From: Dreissena polymorpha
Taxonomy: Eukaryota; Mollusca; Bivalvia; Myida; Dreissenidae
NCBI RefSeq assembly: GCF_020536995.1
Contig: NC_068362.1
Coordinates: forward strand, 3,187,173 to 3,251,172
Length of the DNA: 64,000 nt
Reading direction: 5' to 3'
Shown: piece after piece, positions 1-11,264 of the stretch
Layout: each line of letters opens with the position of its first letter
How positions within the stretch are numbered: position 1 is the first letter of the stretch
Program-made: the position numbers and the translations under genes
Notes under the pieces: model-generated
What the model was told of the DNA's origin: nothing
Database searches by the model: none
What the model saw: only the letters and a program-made list of their open reading frames with translations

Positions 1-700
1 ATATTGAGCAGAATGTATTACATGTAGGTCAGTGGCGTTACCAGTGCCACATTTACCCACAGGGGGCAGTGTAAAATGATGTTAACCAATAATGTCTTTG
101 GTGCATTTTTGATGCCGCTTCAACCATGTTTAGACATGAATATTGTTCGTTAAATATAGATGGTTTAGGCAAAGTGAAGTTGCAAATTGAGTATAAATGA
201 TGTATTTCTTTGGTGAAAGTTATACATCGACCGATCAAGAAGTAAAGTTAAAAAAAAATCTGATCGCCACTGATTAGTGATTACCATTTGCAGCCATTTA
301 ATGTGAGTATATGAGCTACTTGAAATAAAATATTACGCGATACGGATACGCACACAAAAAATACCATTTTTTTGTAGGTTCATACTGTCTTGATTTCCGT
401 CACGAACGCCACAATTGGTCACACGTAACTTATCGTGGTCTTTCTATTATGATATTTTGTATAATTCGATAAAATGTGATGCGTGCTCAAACGTTATGGT
501 TTGCTTTGTTGCGATCAGTTGGGTTCACGATAAGTTTCGCGCTTTGAAAAAGCCTGATCTCTTATGACATAAATGCCGAGAGACTAAAAACTTCATGTAT
601 TAGTCTGGCTGCGCCACTCTTAAAAATATTAATTTCAATGATCCTTCTTGAATGACATTTAAAACTGGAAATCTACCACAACTAACATATATTCTCTCTA
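1..700. repeat. Dispersed repeat, copy A (5' end outside window)
   Basis: This stretch is recognisably the same sequence as 55,594-56,145 plus 60,985-61,110. Shared landmarks include 'gtcagtggcgtta' near 34-46, 'aaagtgaagttgcaaatt' near 172, 'cgatacggatacgc' near 338, 'acgtaacttatcgtgg' near 424 and 'ctggctgcgccactc' near 606. Within it, CAGTGGCGTTACCAG near 36 and the reverse complement of the sequence near 606-620 resemble short inverted termini, so an element with CAGTGGCG-type ends may be embedded. Homology continues outside those ends on both sides, so they are not the limits of the shared unit. No coding capacity is seen. Confidence 0.6.
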
Positions 701-725
701 TATAACATAAATGTATTATAAAAAG

Positions 726-1590
726 TAAAAGAAAAATGACGTAACGAGCGGGCCTTTGTTCGTATCTACCGCTTTAATATGATAATATCCGATCCGGGTC
801 CATTTATCATATAGAAAAGAGTCCAATCGCGCGACTTCAAATGAACAAAATGGGTTCCACACTCAGTCTAAGCAAACGGAGATTCATAAAATGAGAAATA
901 AAATATAATTAAACGTAACAGGAAACCGCTATATTAAAATATTGATAACATCTGTAACTCCTGATGAGATCTTGACACTATTTACGATTACGATTATACG
1001 AAATAATAAACAACATGCTTACGTCAATGACAACTTAAATCAAATACTCATGAAAATAAAATTAGAATATACACTTCCTATTTCTTTTCTTCCATCCATT
1101 TATCTTTATTTAATATTTAAATAACCTTTTTTGGAAACGTTTGTATCGATCGCTAACATTCTGATAAAAAAGAGCGATTTACGAAATAGAATGACTGGTC
1201 AGAGCTATTTATTTAAATCTGACTGAAATTTCCAATTATGACTGAAAAAAACTACAACCAAAAGTATGCTTTGGATTCGTTCGATGCACTCTTTTTTGTT
1301 TTAATATTTTAATTAAAAAAACACTTCGTATTGAATTTCCAAAAATTACGAGAGCCTAGATTGTTTCTGTCACAGACATTCGGTTACAGCGAAACGTTAT
1401 GAATTGCGTAATCAGTGAAATGAAAGTAATATCATTGAAATCAGCAGCAGTAATATTTATTAGTGAAATAACAAAATACGATGATATCAAAAATAAACAA
1501 TAAAATACGACGGAGCTGGGCTGGACGTCTATAATCGGTCCTAGCAGTATAACGACCGGCACAGAGCCGATTATAGACGTCCGGTCCTTC
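726..1590. mobile_element. Non-autonomous inverted-repeat element, copy A (uninterrupted)
   Basis: This stretch aligns by eye with 5,083-6,830. Shared blocks include 'atcgcgcg...aacaaaatgg' near 826, 'ccatccatttatctt' near 1,093, 'tttgtatcgatcgctaac' near 1,140 and 'cgatttacgaaat' near 1,177. The right end carries a hairpin: GACGTCTATAATCGG at about 1,525 is answered by CCGATTATAGACGTC at about 1,567. No transposase is visible, so I call it non-autonomous. Superfamily is not determined. It keeps the empty target site (ATTTA, 1,098-1,102) of the insertion seen in the other copy. Confidence 0.55.
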
Positions 1591-1599
1591 TCTGAAATG

Positions 1600-4500
1600 T
1601 GTTTTCATCTAAGTATTACACTTAATGTTCTTTTTGTAATTTCAGGTGTAGTAAGTGTGAACCTAAGCCTAAGTAAAAGAAAATAATGTACCATAGGCGT
1701 GGTGTTTTCCCCCAGTTAGATTGCATATGCTTGCTGCGAAAATAACACAATGTGCTGGATTGATGTTTTGATGAATACAGTTGTCTAAATCTGTTGTCAA
1801 AACCCTGTGTAAATGCTTCCGGAAGTGAACTGTATGAACAGTTTTAAAACTAAGCGTTTTGTAGGAAATTAAGAACTCTTTTAACTTTGCACCTGTAGAA
1901 TCTAGGGCAAAAATTAAGTGCTCCATACTTTACATATCTACAATATCAAATATAATGCGTTTAAAACAATCAATGAATGCATGCATTTACAGAAACTGGA
2001 CATGTGAACAATGTGAAGTATTTAGACATTGTAAATTTAAAGGATCCCACTTCACCATGATATTTACTTTATTTGCGAGAATCAATAGTACAAATAATTT
2101 AATGGAAGTCAAACAGCATTCATAGTGTTTTACAGCATGATAGTTGTTCTTCAATGTGGGTTGTTAAAATATTATTGAAGAAATGTGTTGAGATTATACT
2201 GGTTGATCGTATTAAATTAACCTGAAAGCACGTAAGCATTAAAATATGTATGACAATTTACAGTTTTTTAGCGTAGCTTAGTATATACTAGTACATGAAC
2301 AACAGCAAACATTACACAAACTTATCAGTGAATTGTTAAGCAGCTGACATTCCAAACACCAAACTTACTTGACATTATTGAACATACATGTTTTACCTGG
2401 ATAAATAGATATACCTTTGGTGAATTGTTGTGACCCAGGCCAGCGTAAGAGGTAATTGTTTGCGTTTGGAATCATGGCAACAACTTTTCTTTCTACATGT
2501 ACACGAGGGACAACCCATGTGCTGTTTGTTGTTAACGGAGGTGTCCTGCGTACGTTGGAAAATACACCATGACTTTGTTAGTGTAATGACGGTTGATGTC
2601 ATATCATTGGAACTTTTGAAGTCATAAGGCATTTTCTACAGTCAGTTTGTACTCTTTAAATGACAATAAACAATTTAAAAGAAACAATGTCATACTCAGC
2701 AGCATAAAAGATGGTGCAATAACATCGCATTGTAGCACTGAATTTGCTGGCATCCTTAGTATCATAATCGTACAATTGAATCGGAAAAATGTGGCCTGTA
2801 TGTGTTTGCTCTAACATTCGCATGTGACATCTGGTATCCGATTAATATCCCAATTGTAATTGCGGCGCCAATCATGTTAGTTGGAACCTAGAGTAATACC
2901 ATCAATGACATGGGTAGGATAACGAGAAAGGAGCACTTGGATAAACATCGTTGTATGCATTGCTGTATCAAAGGGTTCATGAATACATATTCTGAATCAT
3001 CGAGCAATATATCCAGGTAGATTGGAAATTGTTAATGTTTACATGATGTTTTTGATTTTGTGTTAAAAACTTCAGTTCTAAGATGTAAAGGCGTGAGGTG
3101 ATACCATATAAAGATAATTTGATAACAATTTTGGTTTTTACAACTCTTGACATTAAGAGTCAATTGTTCACCTTATTCAACAATCTATATTTGTCAAGGC
3201 ATGACACCATTTTACCTTATAATTGCCTGTTTTGTTTTCATTATAGATTTATTATATAAAACATTCATCAACTATATAAGGAAGTCCGTTGTAATATGAA
3301 TAAAACGCTAACAGTTGCTACCTTATGTACGGGCAATAGCTTACATTTACACATTACGGTTAGGTTATAAGTATATGAAAATAATATCCAAAACTCATCA
3401 CTGCAGGCTTCGCAGTTTGTTTATGAAACAAAACGATAGTAAGCCCTGGATCATGGATTGGCTGAAATTAGAAACACATACATTCGAATGTAAATCATAA
3501 TGAAAACATTTTGTTTAAAATAACAAATATGTAGAATTTTGTGTCATTAAATACAAAAACAATGGGTTGTTGTTTAATTATTAATGAACATAGCATGTTT
3601 GTATGTTGTGTACGTACCCTTGTTTGAACATGTTAGAGTAATTGGGTACTTTTTTACTGCGTACGAGTATCCTATTGCCGTGTTGGCCTTGGTGAATATT
3701 TTTGTATTGGTTTTGGTTAGTGATAATATGAATCTGCACTTAAACTAAATTTAGATTCACATCGTACATTGAATCATTTCAGTCGTCAGTTGTCAAAATT
3801 AAAGTACGGTTGATATGCAAATGCAGTATTTTTCTCTTTTCGGGATATTGTTTTAGTATGTTTATGCTGCATTAACATATATTAGTGTATATAAAGTGAA
3901 AACACCAAAAAAAAAAACAACGCTTTTTGATAGACACCTATAAGCATAGCATATACTGTTAGTTGCGCATAATATCACTGCCGCCCCTCTAGCCCTAAAT
4001 CCTGTACCGCGCCTGATGTCAATCCGCCATTGTCTAAATCTTTCGTCAAACCAGTGTACTATTTATATAACGGGCTTTATCGCGTCGTTTGAAAGGAGAG
4101 GAATACGTAACAAACATAACCGAATCAGATGAGTTTGTATTCGAAATCAGGCGAAACGAATCGATATATTTGAAATTGTCTCAAGGTCGGATCTCTACTT
4201 TGTTTTGTAGGCAAGTATATTTGTCATTTATTATGTTGAAACTAATATGATATGACTATTTTAAATATTTTAATACAGAATATATAACAAGAATTAGCAT
4301 TTAATATTTGTGTTTATAATTTTATAATCATTATACGTGCCATCACGTAATTTATGAAGCTATTGTGTTTTCACTAGGCAGTATTGATCTTGTGTTATGC
4401 ATGAGCATTTTATGAATATTAAACACAACGCAGTAGTTACTCATCTTTGTAATGGTGTTCTTCAATGCTGAATGAAGTTTACTGCGTTAAAGCATTTTGG

Positions 4501-5060
4501 GTGTTTAGAGAAGTATTCAGATTGACACGTCACCATTGACTCTTTTATACATGTAATGTCGAAATATTTCAATACATTACTGTTGTTAAAATATAAAGAG
4601 ACAAATTGCATAGTTTGTAAGGTTAACAATTTGGAATTTGTGACTGTTTAAATAAAATTATTTCGTATTTTAGTCATTCTAAGGATTTTTTTCAAAGTGA
4701 TAATTTACATACGCACGCTTTTCCTGGCCAGGCTTTGACGATCTAAGTAATTTACCAGAAATTAATTAAAGCACATCATTACGTCAAGAAGTACAGTACA
4801 TACAATTGCCCTACCCGTATTGGCTGGTTAAATAAATTCTAGAAATACTCCCTTTAAAATTATGTGGAATGGATAATTAGTTCCAAATCATTAAAGGTCA
4901 TTAAATGTGAACTGTGAGTAATGTAAACCAGCTGATAGCTCAGTGAAAAGTACAACTTGCATTCAAACGAACAACAATACAAATGTCCTCGGCCAAAGCT
5001 TATGTTATTCAGTTGACTTTTGATTATTTTCAATGTGACAATTTTTAGCATTATTTAATA
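1600..5060. other. AT-rich non-coding DNA without recognisable features
   Basis: About 3.4 kb between two copies of the same repeat. Short open frames occur on both strands (for example on the minus strand at 1,669-1,926 and 2,393-2,632), but none has recognisable motifs, and none can be chained with neighbours through splice sites. I see no gene, RNA or clear repeat boundary here. Confidence 0.5.
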
Positions 5061-5082
5061 TCATAACTATAAAAAGTAACAA

Positions 5083-6830
5083 TGTGACGTCGACAGCCGG
5101 TCGTTATTATAATGGCGCGCCAATATAATCATATACGCCCGCCTAACCCGGCCGATTTTTCATATCTGAAAAGAAACGGATCGCGCGGCCTATACTTAAC
5201 AAAATGGCGTCCAAAGTAAGTCTTAGCCAACGGTGATAAACTAAATTAAGCCACAAATCTACAAAAGAATTGAAGGTAATGAAAATAAAATGTAGCACAC
5301 GATTGGAATAATGAACATATCGATTGCAACTGAAACCGGACTGTAGATTTGATCAATGACAGTCTTTAAAAATCTTTGAGATTCAGCACGAGACATCAAA
5401 ACACAAAATGTAGTAACGGCACACTTATTTCAATAGCAACTTCAATCCAATGCTTATAGCAATACAATCAAATTGATATGCACTTCCATTTTCTGGTGTC
5501 TCCATCCATTTACAGGGGCGTAGCTAGCATTTTTTAGCTGTAGGCCCGAAGTGATACATAAAAATTGGGGGGGGGGGGAGGTCGGGGGGTTCTCCCCCTG
5601 AACATTTTTAATCCTATAACGCCTGTGGTGAGATTTATAGCATATCTAGACAAATAATAATATAGGAAAATATAAGACCTTGGCCTGTTTTTCTTCCATA
5701 TTTCACTGTTTTATCTCAATGTCAGAGAACTAAATTTTACTGTATTATCTTTATACCAGAGAACTAAATTTTAAAACAGTATGGAACAGAGAAACATTTA
5801 AAAGTGTAACACTCTACTTATTCGCAAACCATAGGAATTCTATCCAACAATACTGCCTGCATGTCTATAACAGCATGTTTTTGTTCGGCATCAAAGGAAC
5901 GAACCGACCCGGATTCAGTCAATGTATCGGGATACGGGGGCAAGTGTTCCATTTTAATTTAAACATCATTCGGAATGTATTTTAAAAATCCAATGATAAT
6001 CGATTACAACTTACTGTAGTATTGAAAGGGAAACAAGTAAAGTATGTAAACTTGTAACAGCAAGTCACGTTAAAAGAAGCGAGCTAGAATCTATGAACAT
6101 AGAAAGAAGTTGAGTTGATAATTGGAATATATGTCCTTTGAACACGACCAGAATCCATTGTATGAGGATTATGTCAATATGAAATTCAGATTTCGAATAA
6201 CATCACGCCCCTCATGCTCAACATTTTAATGCGTTTTTCTAAGTTGAAGCATTACAAAAAAAAATCAAAAAAATTGTAGGCCCGGGCCTGCTGTGCCTAA
6301 TAGCAGCTACGCCCCTGATTTATCTTAATTAATTTTTGACCGCGATATTTGTTGGAATCCTTTGTATCGAATGCTAACCTTTCTGAGCAACGATTTACGA
6401 AATCAAATGACTGGTTGGAGCGATTTATTTTATTTCTATTGGAGTTTCATGATATGAACGACAAACTCACAATCCAAAATACGTTTTGAATTCGCTCGAT
6501 TCTTTTAATTTTATTTAATTTTTAAATAAATCACCCTTCCGGATTGTCGTCCCTAAAATCCATAGAGTTAAACTTGAACTGGTACGTTTCGTCTTAGAAA
6601 TTACGTCACACGAGATACGTCATGATTTGCGTAATAAATTGAATGAAAATAGAAGTATGGAAAGCTGGTTCCGAAAGAAATTTTAGCAAAGGAGAAAAAT
6701 AGGTTGATATGTAGAAAAAACGATATCACGGCAAAGCGTGGCAGGACGTAAATAATCGGCAGAAGCCGCATAATGGCATTCGGGCCGCTTTGTTGGCTGC
6801 GGGCCGATGATAGACGTCCGGCGCATATCT
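5083..6830. mobile_element. Non-autonomous inverted-repeat element, copy B (interrupted)
   Basis: Second, diverged copy of the element at 726-1,590. The left part (about 5,083-5,512) and right part (about 6,318-6,830) align with it; an 805-bp element sits between them. Near the left end 'ccggtcgtta' (about 5,098) is the reverse complement of sequence near the right end of copy A ('taacgaccgg', about 1,550), consistent with inverted termini. The right end again carries a GACGT...ACGTC hairpin region (about 6,743-6,821). Confidence 0.55.
5513..6317. mobile_element. 805-bp TIR transposon, CAGGGGCGTAGCT ends, inserted in copy B
   Basis: The left end reads CAGGGGCGTAGCTAGCA, and the right end, reversed and complemented, reads CAGGGGCGTAGCTGCTA, an imperfect 17-bp terminal inverted repeat. 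It is flanked by ATTTA on both sides (5,508-5,512 and 6,318-6,322). The related locus at 1,098-1,102 has a single ATTTA, which is the empty site. CAGGGGCG-type ends are common among hAT-like non-autonomous elements, but hAT makes 8-bp duplications, so superfamily is left open. G and C runs lie near the left end (5,566-5,599). No transposase is seen. Confidence 0.7.
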
Positions 6831-6859
6831 GCCGCGTGTTAATGTCTAAATACATCGGC

Positions 6860-8404
6860 ATTTGTTCATTTTATACTGAGAGCAAACTATGTCAATAGAT
6901 GTGTCAAAAACATAACCGGAATATACTTGCTGACGGCATCTTTGGTAAAGTATTGTGTAGCACAATGGGATCTAAGTTTTGAAATAAATAGATGTAACAA
7001 TATAATTGCAAAGACTGTTAAAACATTGAATATAATAAATACGCATTAACAAATAAGCAATAAGTATTTAAAGAAGTATTTTTTGTTGTTGTTGTAAATG
7101 AAATGTATTGATTTGGTAATTGTAGTTTGTGAATATCATTTTCAGTATATCATTTTTTGGAGAAAAGTAATTTTTAAATTGTCCCCTACATGAAACGTGC
7201 CTGTCTAAAATACATTATCTCAATTTTATCTCAATCTTTTTTGTAAAAAACATTACCTAAACAAACTGACAACTGATTTATTGTATTCAATCACGTAGCT
7301 TTCTAGATTATGCACTCTATACTGTTCTTTAATAAAACGCTTGTCTTGTCTTATCTGCGCTTTATGGCTGATAGGAACCGTATACCACTAGAGTTTGTTG
7401 ATAACACAGTTAAGAATTTACAATGTCGCTGTACAGGTTATTGATCGTTGTTACTTGAATGCAGTGCATAAATATGTACTATATCTGTCATTATTAATGA
7501 AATATATCTCCAGATTACGAATGCGCTATTTAAATATATACACAATTAATAAATGATAAATAATACAAGAATATTTGCTTTTAAGTAATTTATTTATGAG
7601 TTTTGCCGATTTGTGTACGCCAATACATACTTAAAAACTAATGCAGTTTTAAATATATATATTTTTTTAATTTAACTATAGGTAGTTACAGGGCGTACCG
7701 CTTGCCATATTATTTCTATGAAATTACTAGTTAAGTAATTATTTCATGATTAGCGGTGTTTATAATGTATATTAATACATATAATTGTATCAATTAAAGG
7801 CTATAAATATAAATTAAAGTTAAGAATACATGAAGTAAGTTTTCCCGTCAAGCTGTTCAATAAGAACAATGCACAATGTACGTAAAGCTTAATTCAAAGG
7901 TATACATAATAATATGGTGAAATAAGCTTATGAAGTTAACATGTATCAAAATCAATAATTGTGTTGTGTTGTAGTTCACCAATAGAATGATAGAAAGTAT
8001 GTACGAATACATGCCATTAGCTTGGGCTTAAGTACTTTCAAGGTTTGGTTAAGCTTAGATTTACTGTTACCATGGACAGATGTACTGGTACATGAAAGGA
8101 AAATGTTGTTAATCATAGGTCAGATCAAACATTAACATACAGAAGTAAATTGCAAAGAAATACAAGCAAATGCCAGTACGTGCTCTAAACAAATGAAAAT
8201 TGGTTTGTGTTGTTAAAAAAGCAGCGTTTACCAAATCAACATGTATACATTAAATGTATGGTAAAATAATCAGCATATTCATTTGAACAAATGATTTTAT
8301 ATGTCACTTATTTTTGCGCTCTCTGTTGAAGCCGGGTATGAGGCAATTTTTGTTTTTACGTTTTTGAATAAAAACATGGTTTATAAAAAAGTGTTTAATT
8401 TTCC
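6860..8404. other. AT-rich non-coding DNA without recognisable features
   Basis: About 1.5 kb of AT-rich sequence with homopolymer tracts and no open frame of note. I see no splice-consistent exon, RNA gene or repeat boundary. Confidence 0.5.
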
Positions 8405-8408
8405 TTAA

Positions 8409-8908
8409 AGCCACACACCTTTGCCTCTGACTTGTAAATGAAATACATGTAAATCAATACATATGGATGCAGTTGAAAGTGTGCAAAATTGTCATTAAAT
8501 CTATAGCCTAGTTAGCAAGTAAATTATTATTTTTCAACCGAAAGTAGGATTTCTAGACGTATACGTCCATTAATTTTGACAAACGCGATTATTTTTAAGT
8601 TTTAAAGCGCAAAAAGACGGATTTCTACCTTGTTACCACCAGATATATTTTAATTGGCATAGATAAAATTAAATCTATAGCCTAGCTAGCATGTAATTTA
8701 TTATTTTTCAAACGGTACCGCGTTTAAAACCGAAAGTAGGATTTCTAGACGTATACGTCCACTTCGACAAACGAGATTATTTTTGAGTATTAAAGCGCAC
8801 AAAAGACTGATTTATACCTTGTAACCACCAGATATATTCTAATTGGCATATATAAAATACGTTTCTTATTTATACTTAAATTTACTATGCCAAATAAGGT
8901 GTGTGGCT
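8409..8908. mobile_element. 500-bp MITE with TTAA target duplication
   Basis: TTAA (8,405-8,408) is followed by AGCCACACACCTT, and the far end reads AAGGTGTGTGGCT followed by TTAA (8,909-8,912). The ends are thus perfect inverted repeats of about 13 bp flanked by a TTAA duplication. TTAA targets are known for the piggyBac and Kolobok superfamilies. There is no coding sequence, so it would need a transposase from elsewhere. The interior is dominated by a 175-bp tandem duplication listed separately. Confidence 0.75.
8494..8860. repeat. Tandem duplication, two units of about 175 bp, inside the TTAA MITE
   Basis: Both units begin 'ttaaatctatagcctag' (8,494 and 8,669) and share 'ccgaaagtaggatttctag', 'acgtatacgtcca', 'taaagcgca' and 'accaccagatatatt'. 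They differ by scattered substitutions and by a short stretch near 8,712-8,727, so the duplication is not very recent. Confidence 0.75.
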
Positions 8909-9199
8909 TTAAGAGTTTACTCCAAGTTGCTTTTATTCTAATATATAATTTATTTCCAGAGAATTTTTCGCATATTGTAAAATTTCAATTTTCTAACTAG
9001 TTTTCTCAAGTTTAAAAATAACACTATACATCATGAGCAGTATAACCCTTAAAGTATATAAAGTATGACTCTTTCAAACAAAATGTATTTAATTCATTAG
9101 AAATCATTATTTCACATTGGTAACATTAATAAGCGTTCCAAACTACAGAGTAATGTGAAGTGCAACTGGTTTTGTTAAAAAGAGTTACAGCACGTGGAT

Positions 9200-9202
<3 letters not shown>

Positions 9203-9277
<75 letters not shown>
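9203..9277. repeat. (AT)n microsatellite
   Basis: About 37 uninterrupted AT units. It lies just before a tRNA-like sequence at 9,295-9,365. Long AT tracts of this kind are usually polymorphic and may be misassembled in length. Confidence 0.95.
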
Positions 9278-9281
<4 letters not shown>

Positions 9282-9294
9282 GTGAAATGCATTA

Positions 9295-9365
9295 TGCAAT
9301 ACAACGGTTAGACGATAGCCTTTTAATTCTAAGGATGCCGGTTCAAGCCCCGTTGGTGTAAATTT
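9295..9365 (+). repeat. tRNA-like remnant, probably a SINE head
   Basis: 'ggttagacgatagcc' resembles the D-arm/A-box region and 'ccggttcaagccccg' a T-arm/B-box, separated by an anticodon-arm-like 'ccttttaattctaagg' with TTT in the loop. Paired stems are poor, so a functional tRNA is unlikely. The best reading is a decayed tRNA-derived SINE. Confidence 0.4.
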
Positions 9366-9469
9366 GCGTAGCTTTTCAACGTAGTCGTAATACATTTTGG
9401 GCGTGTTTTTAAATAAACATAAATAAATACTATTAAAGAGGAACATTCCATTAATCATTCTCAATTTAA

Positions 9470-11064
9470 ACTAAATAACAACCAAACATTAATGCAGTCT
9501 TGTATTTAAATACGATATACCAGTGTTCATACAATCAAGCGGTTAGTGTGTGTTTTTTTTCGATATTTTTTGTAATTATAAAAATACAAATTAGTAATGT
9601 TCATTTAATATCAGTGTGTCCTCCTGCCAGCAAATATTGCAGAGGCCACGCACCATATTTTCAAACATAGTAACACTGTCAGTTGTCATCTTAGATTATC
9701 GTTAAAACGTAAATGTATCCTTTTGTCATCTACGCAGTCAACACAATGGCGTAAGAGACTGTTATATCATTATAGCAATGTCCAGAAGTATTACCTATAG
9801 TACATTAATTGATATATTTACATCGACAACTTGCACCTTTTACGCAGGATGCTGTGATAATATACCGCAATGCATGTTTTACGGGTCTTGACGATTTTAG
9901 CCTACATCTGTACTTTTGAACACTGCATGCAGTTTCCCTTCTTGAGCACAGGGCTAGGTCAATTATATATAACATTAAACTGGTCGAATTCATTTCTCAA
10001 GATGAAGTCTCAAAATGCGTACCGAGGGTCACCAAACAATACCCTATAGTTTTTAATACAGATCCCCGCGCATGTCGAGACATGTATATCAAAGTATATA
10101 AAGAAAGGTTGAATTTGATATATTAAACGAACAATAGGCAGTATTCCTGAGATTTTTTTCTACATTTCTTTCCGTGTAATTATCAAAAAAAGCAAAATGA
10201 CACATTAGAGCTTAATTATAAATATCTCAATGCATGTTCGAAAACGTATGTTGAATTTTATTGTATCAACAAAACAAAACAAAAATCGATGTAAGGATTT
10301 CAATTTCTCATTTAAGTTCTAGTTAATACTTATCAAGATATTTATGTTTAAAGCTAAAATGTGCGTATCTTTTAAACACGTATGAATTATATTTGTTCAC
10401 CACCTTCTTATTCAAATATCTGCATCCTACTGGTGCATATCACATAATGAGAAAACGCTGACTTGTTTAAATTTTATATATTATTGCTTCGCACAATAAA
10501 TCAATTACTTTCACAAGCTTTATACGTAACAGGTGGTGCGATAATTTAAGTCAAATATTTGGGCTCCAGCACAATAGAACGAGATTCGAGAAATGATGGA
10601 AATTTTTCTTCAACCTTATTCGGGCCTATCGCTCGGCGATTCTTTCACGGCAATACTTAAATATTTTGAAATGTTTCTAATTTTTTTTTAAATTCCCACC
10701 GTGAAGTATAAAGTATGTAGCCACGTCAGTTTACATGGAATAATGCTTATCTTATATCAATCCCTCGCCGTACGGTATTTGTTTTATTTTTGAATGTCAG
10801 TATGCATTGAATAATTTTTTATAATAAAGTACGCAATAAATGTTGATATAATGTTTTAGTCTTTTTATAATGAAAACAGCAACATGTTTCTAGATCAGTT
10901 GAGCACATCTTATTAGTGTTGTGTTTTGTGGCAATAATAAGCGTCTGCTACAATGATTTTCACCAAAAATTTCACCACAACATGCTTTCAAAACAGTTTA
11001 AATCGCCACGGTTCACCGTATATATAAAGTCTCTATACGCCTTGTATTATTTAAACAAAAAAGC
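9470..11064. other. AT-rich non-coding DNA
   Basis: No gene-like open frames, splice chains or repeat ends are recognised in this stretch. Confidence 0.45.
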
Positions 11065-11066
11065 TG

Positions 11067-11264
11067 TATTTATTTTATGCCAAAGCTTTCGACCTTACGG
11101 TCTTCATCAGCGGCCATTTTTTATTTCAAGATCATTAATTATATACGGATATGACGTCTTGCATTTCTGGCGTCAACGTCGTTTTTGCGCCCTTTCATGG
11201 TCGCTGATAAAAATGGCCGCTGATGAAGACCGTTAGGTCGAAAGCTTCGGCATAAAATAAATAT
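11067..11264. mobile_element. Foldback MITE of about 200 bp
   Basis: The left arm (11,067-11,121) and right arm (about 11,205-11,264) are near-perfect inverted repeats of about 55 bp, containing 'ctttcgaccttacggtcttc' on the left and its complement, with one or two changes, on the right. The arms also share 'atcagcggccatttt'. The loop of about 80 bases is unique. No target duplication is clear and no coding is present. Confidence 0.75.

Noticed and set aside
1505-1590. The palindrome near 1,525-1,582 as a transcription terminator or regulatory hairpin
   Set aside because: It recurs at the end of the second copy of the repeat and is better explained as an element end.
9126-9464. A 112-codon minus-strand open frame with a long Tyr-Ile run
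   Set aside because: It is created by the (AT)n microsatellite and a tRNA-like repeat; there is no coding signal.
9805-9993. Minus-strand 62-codon frame with several Cys
   Set aside because: No splice context, no recognisable motif, and composition like the surrounding non-coding DNA.
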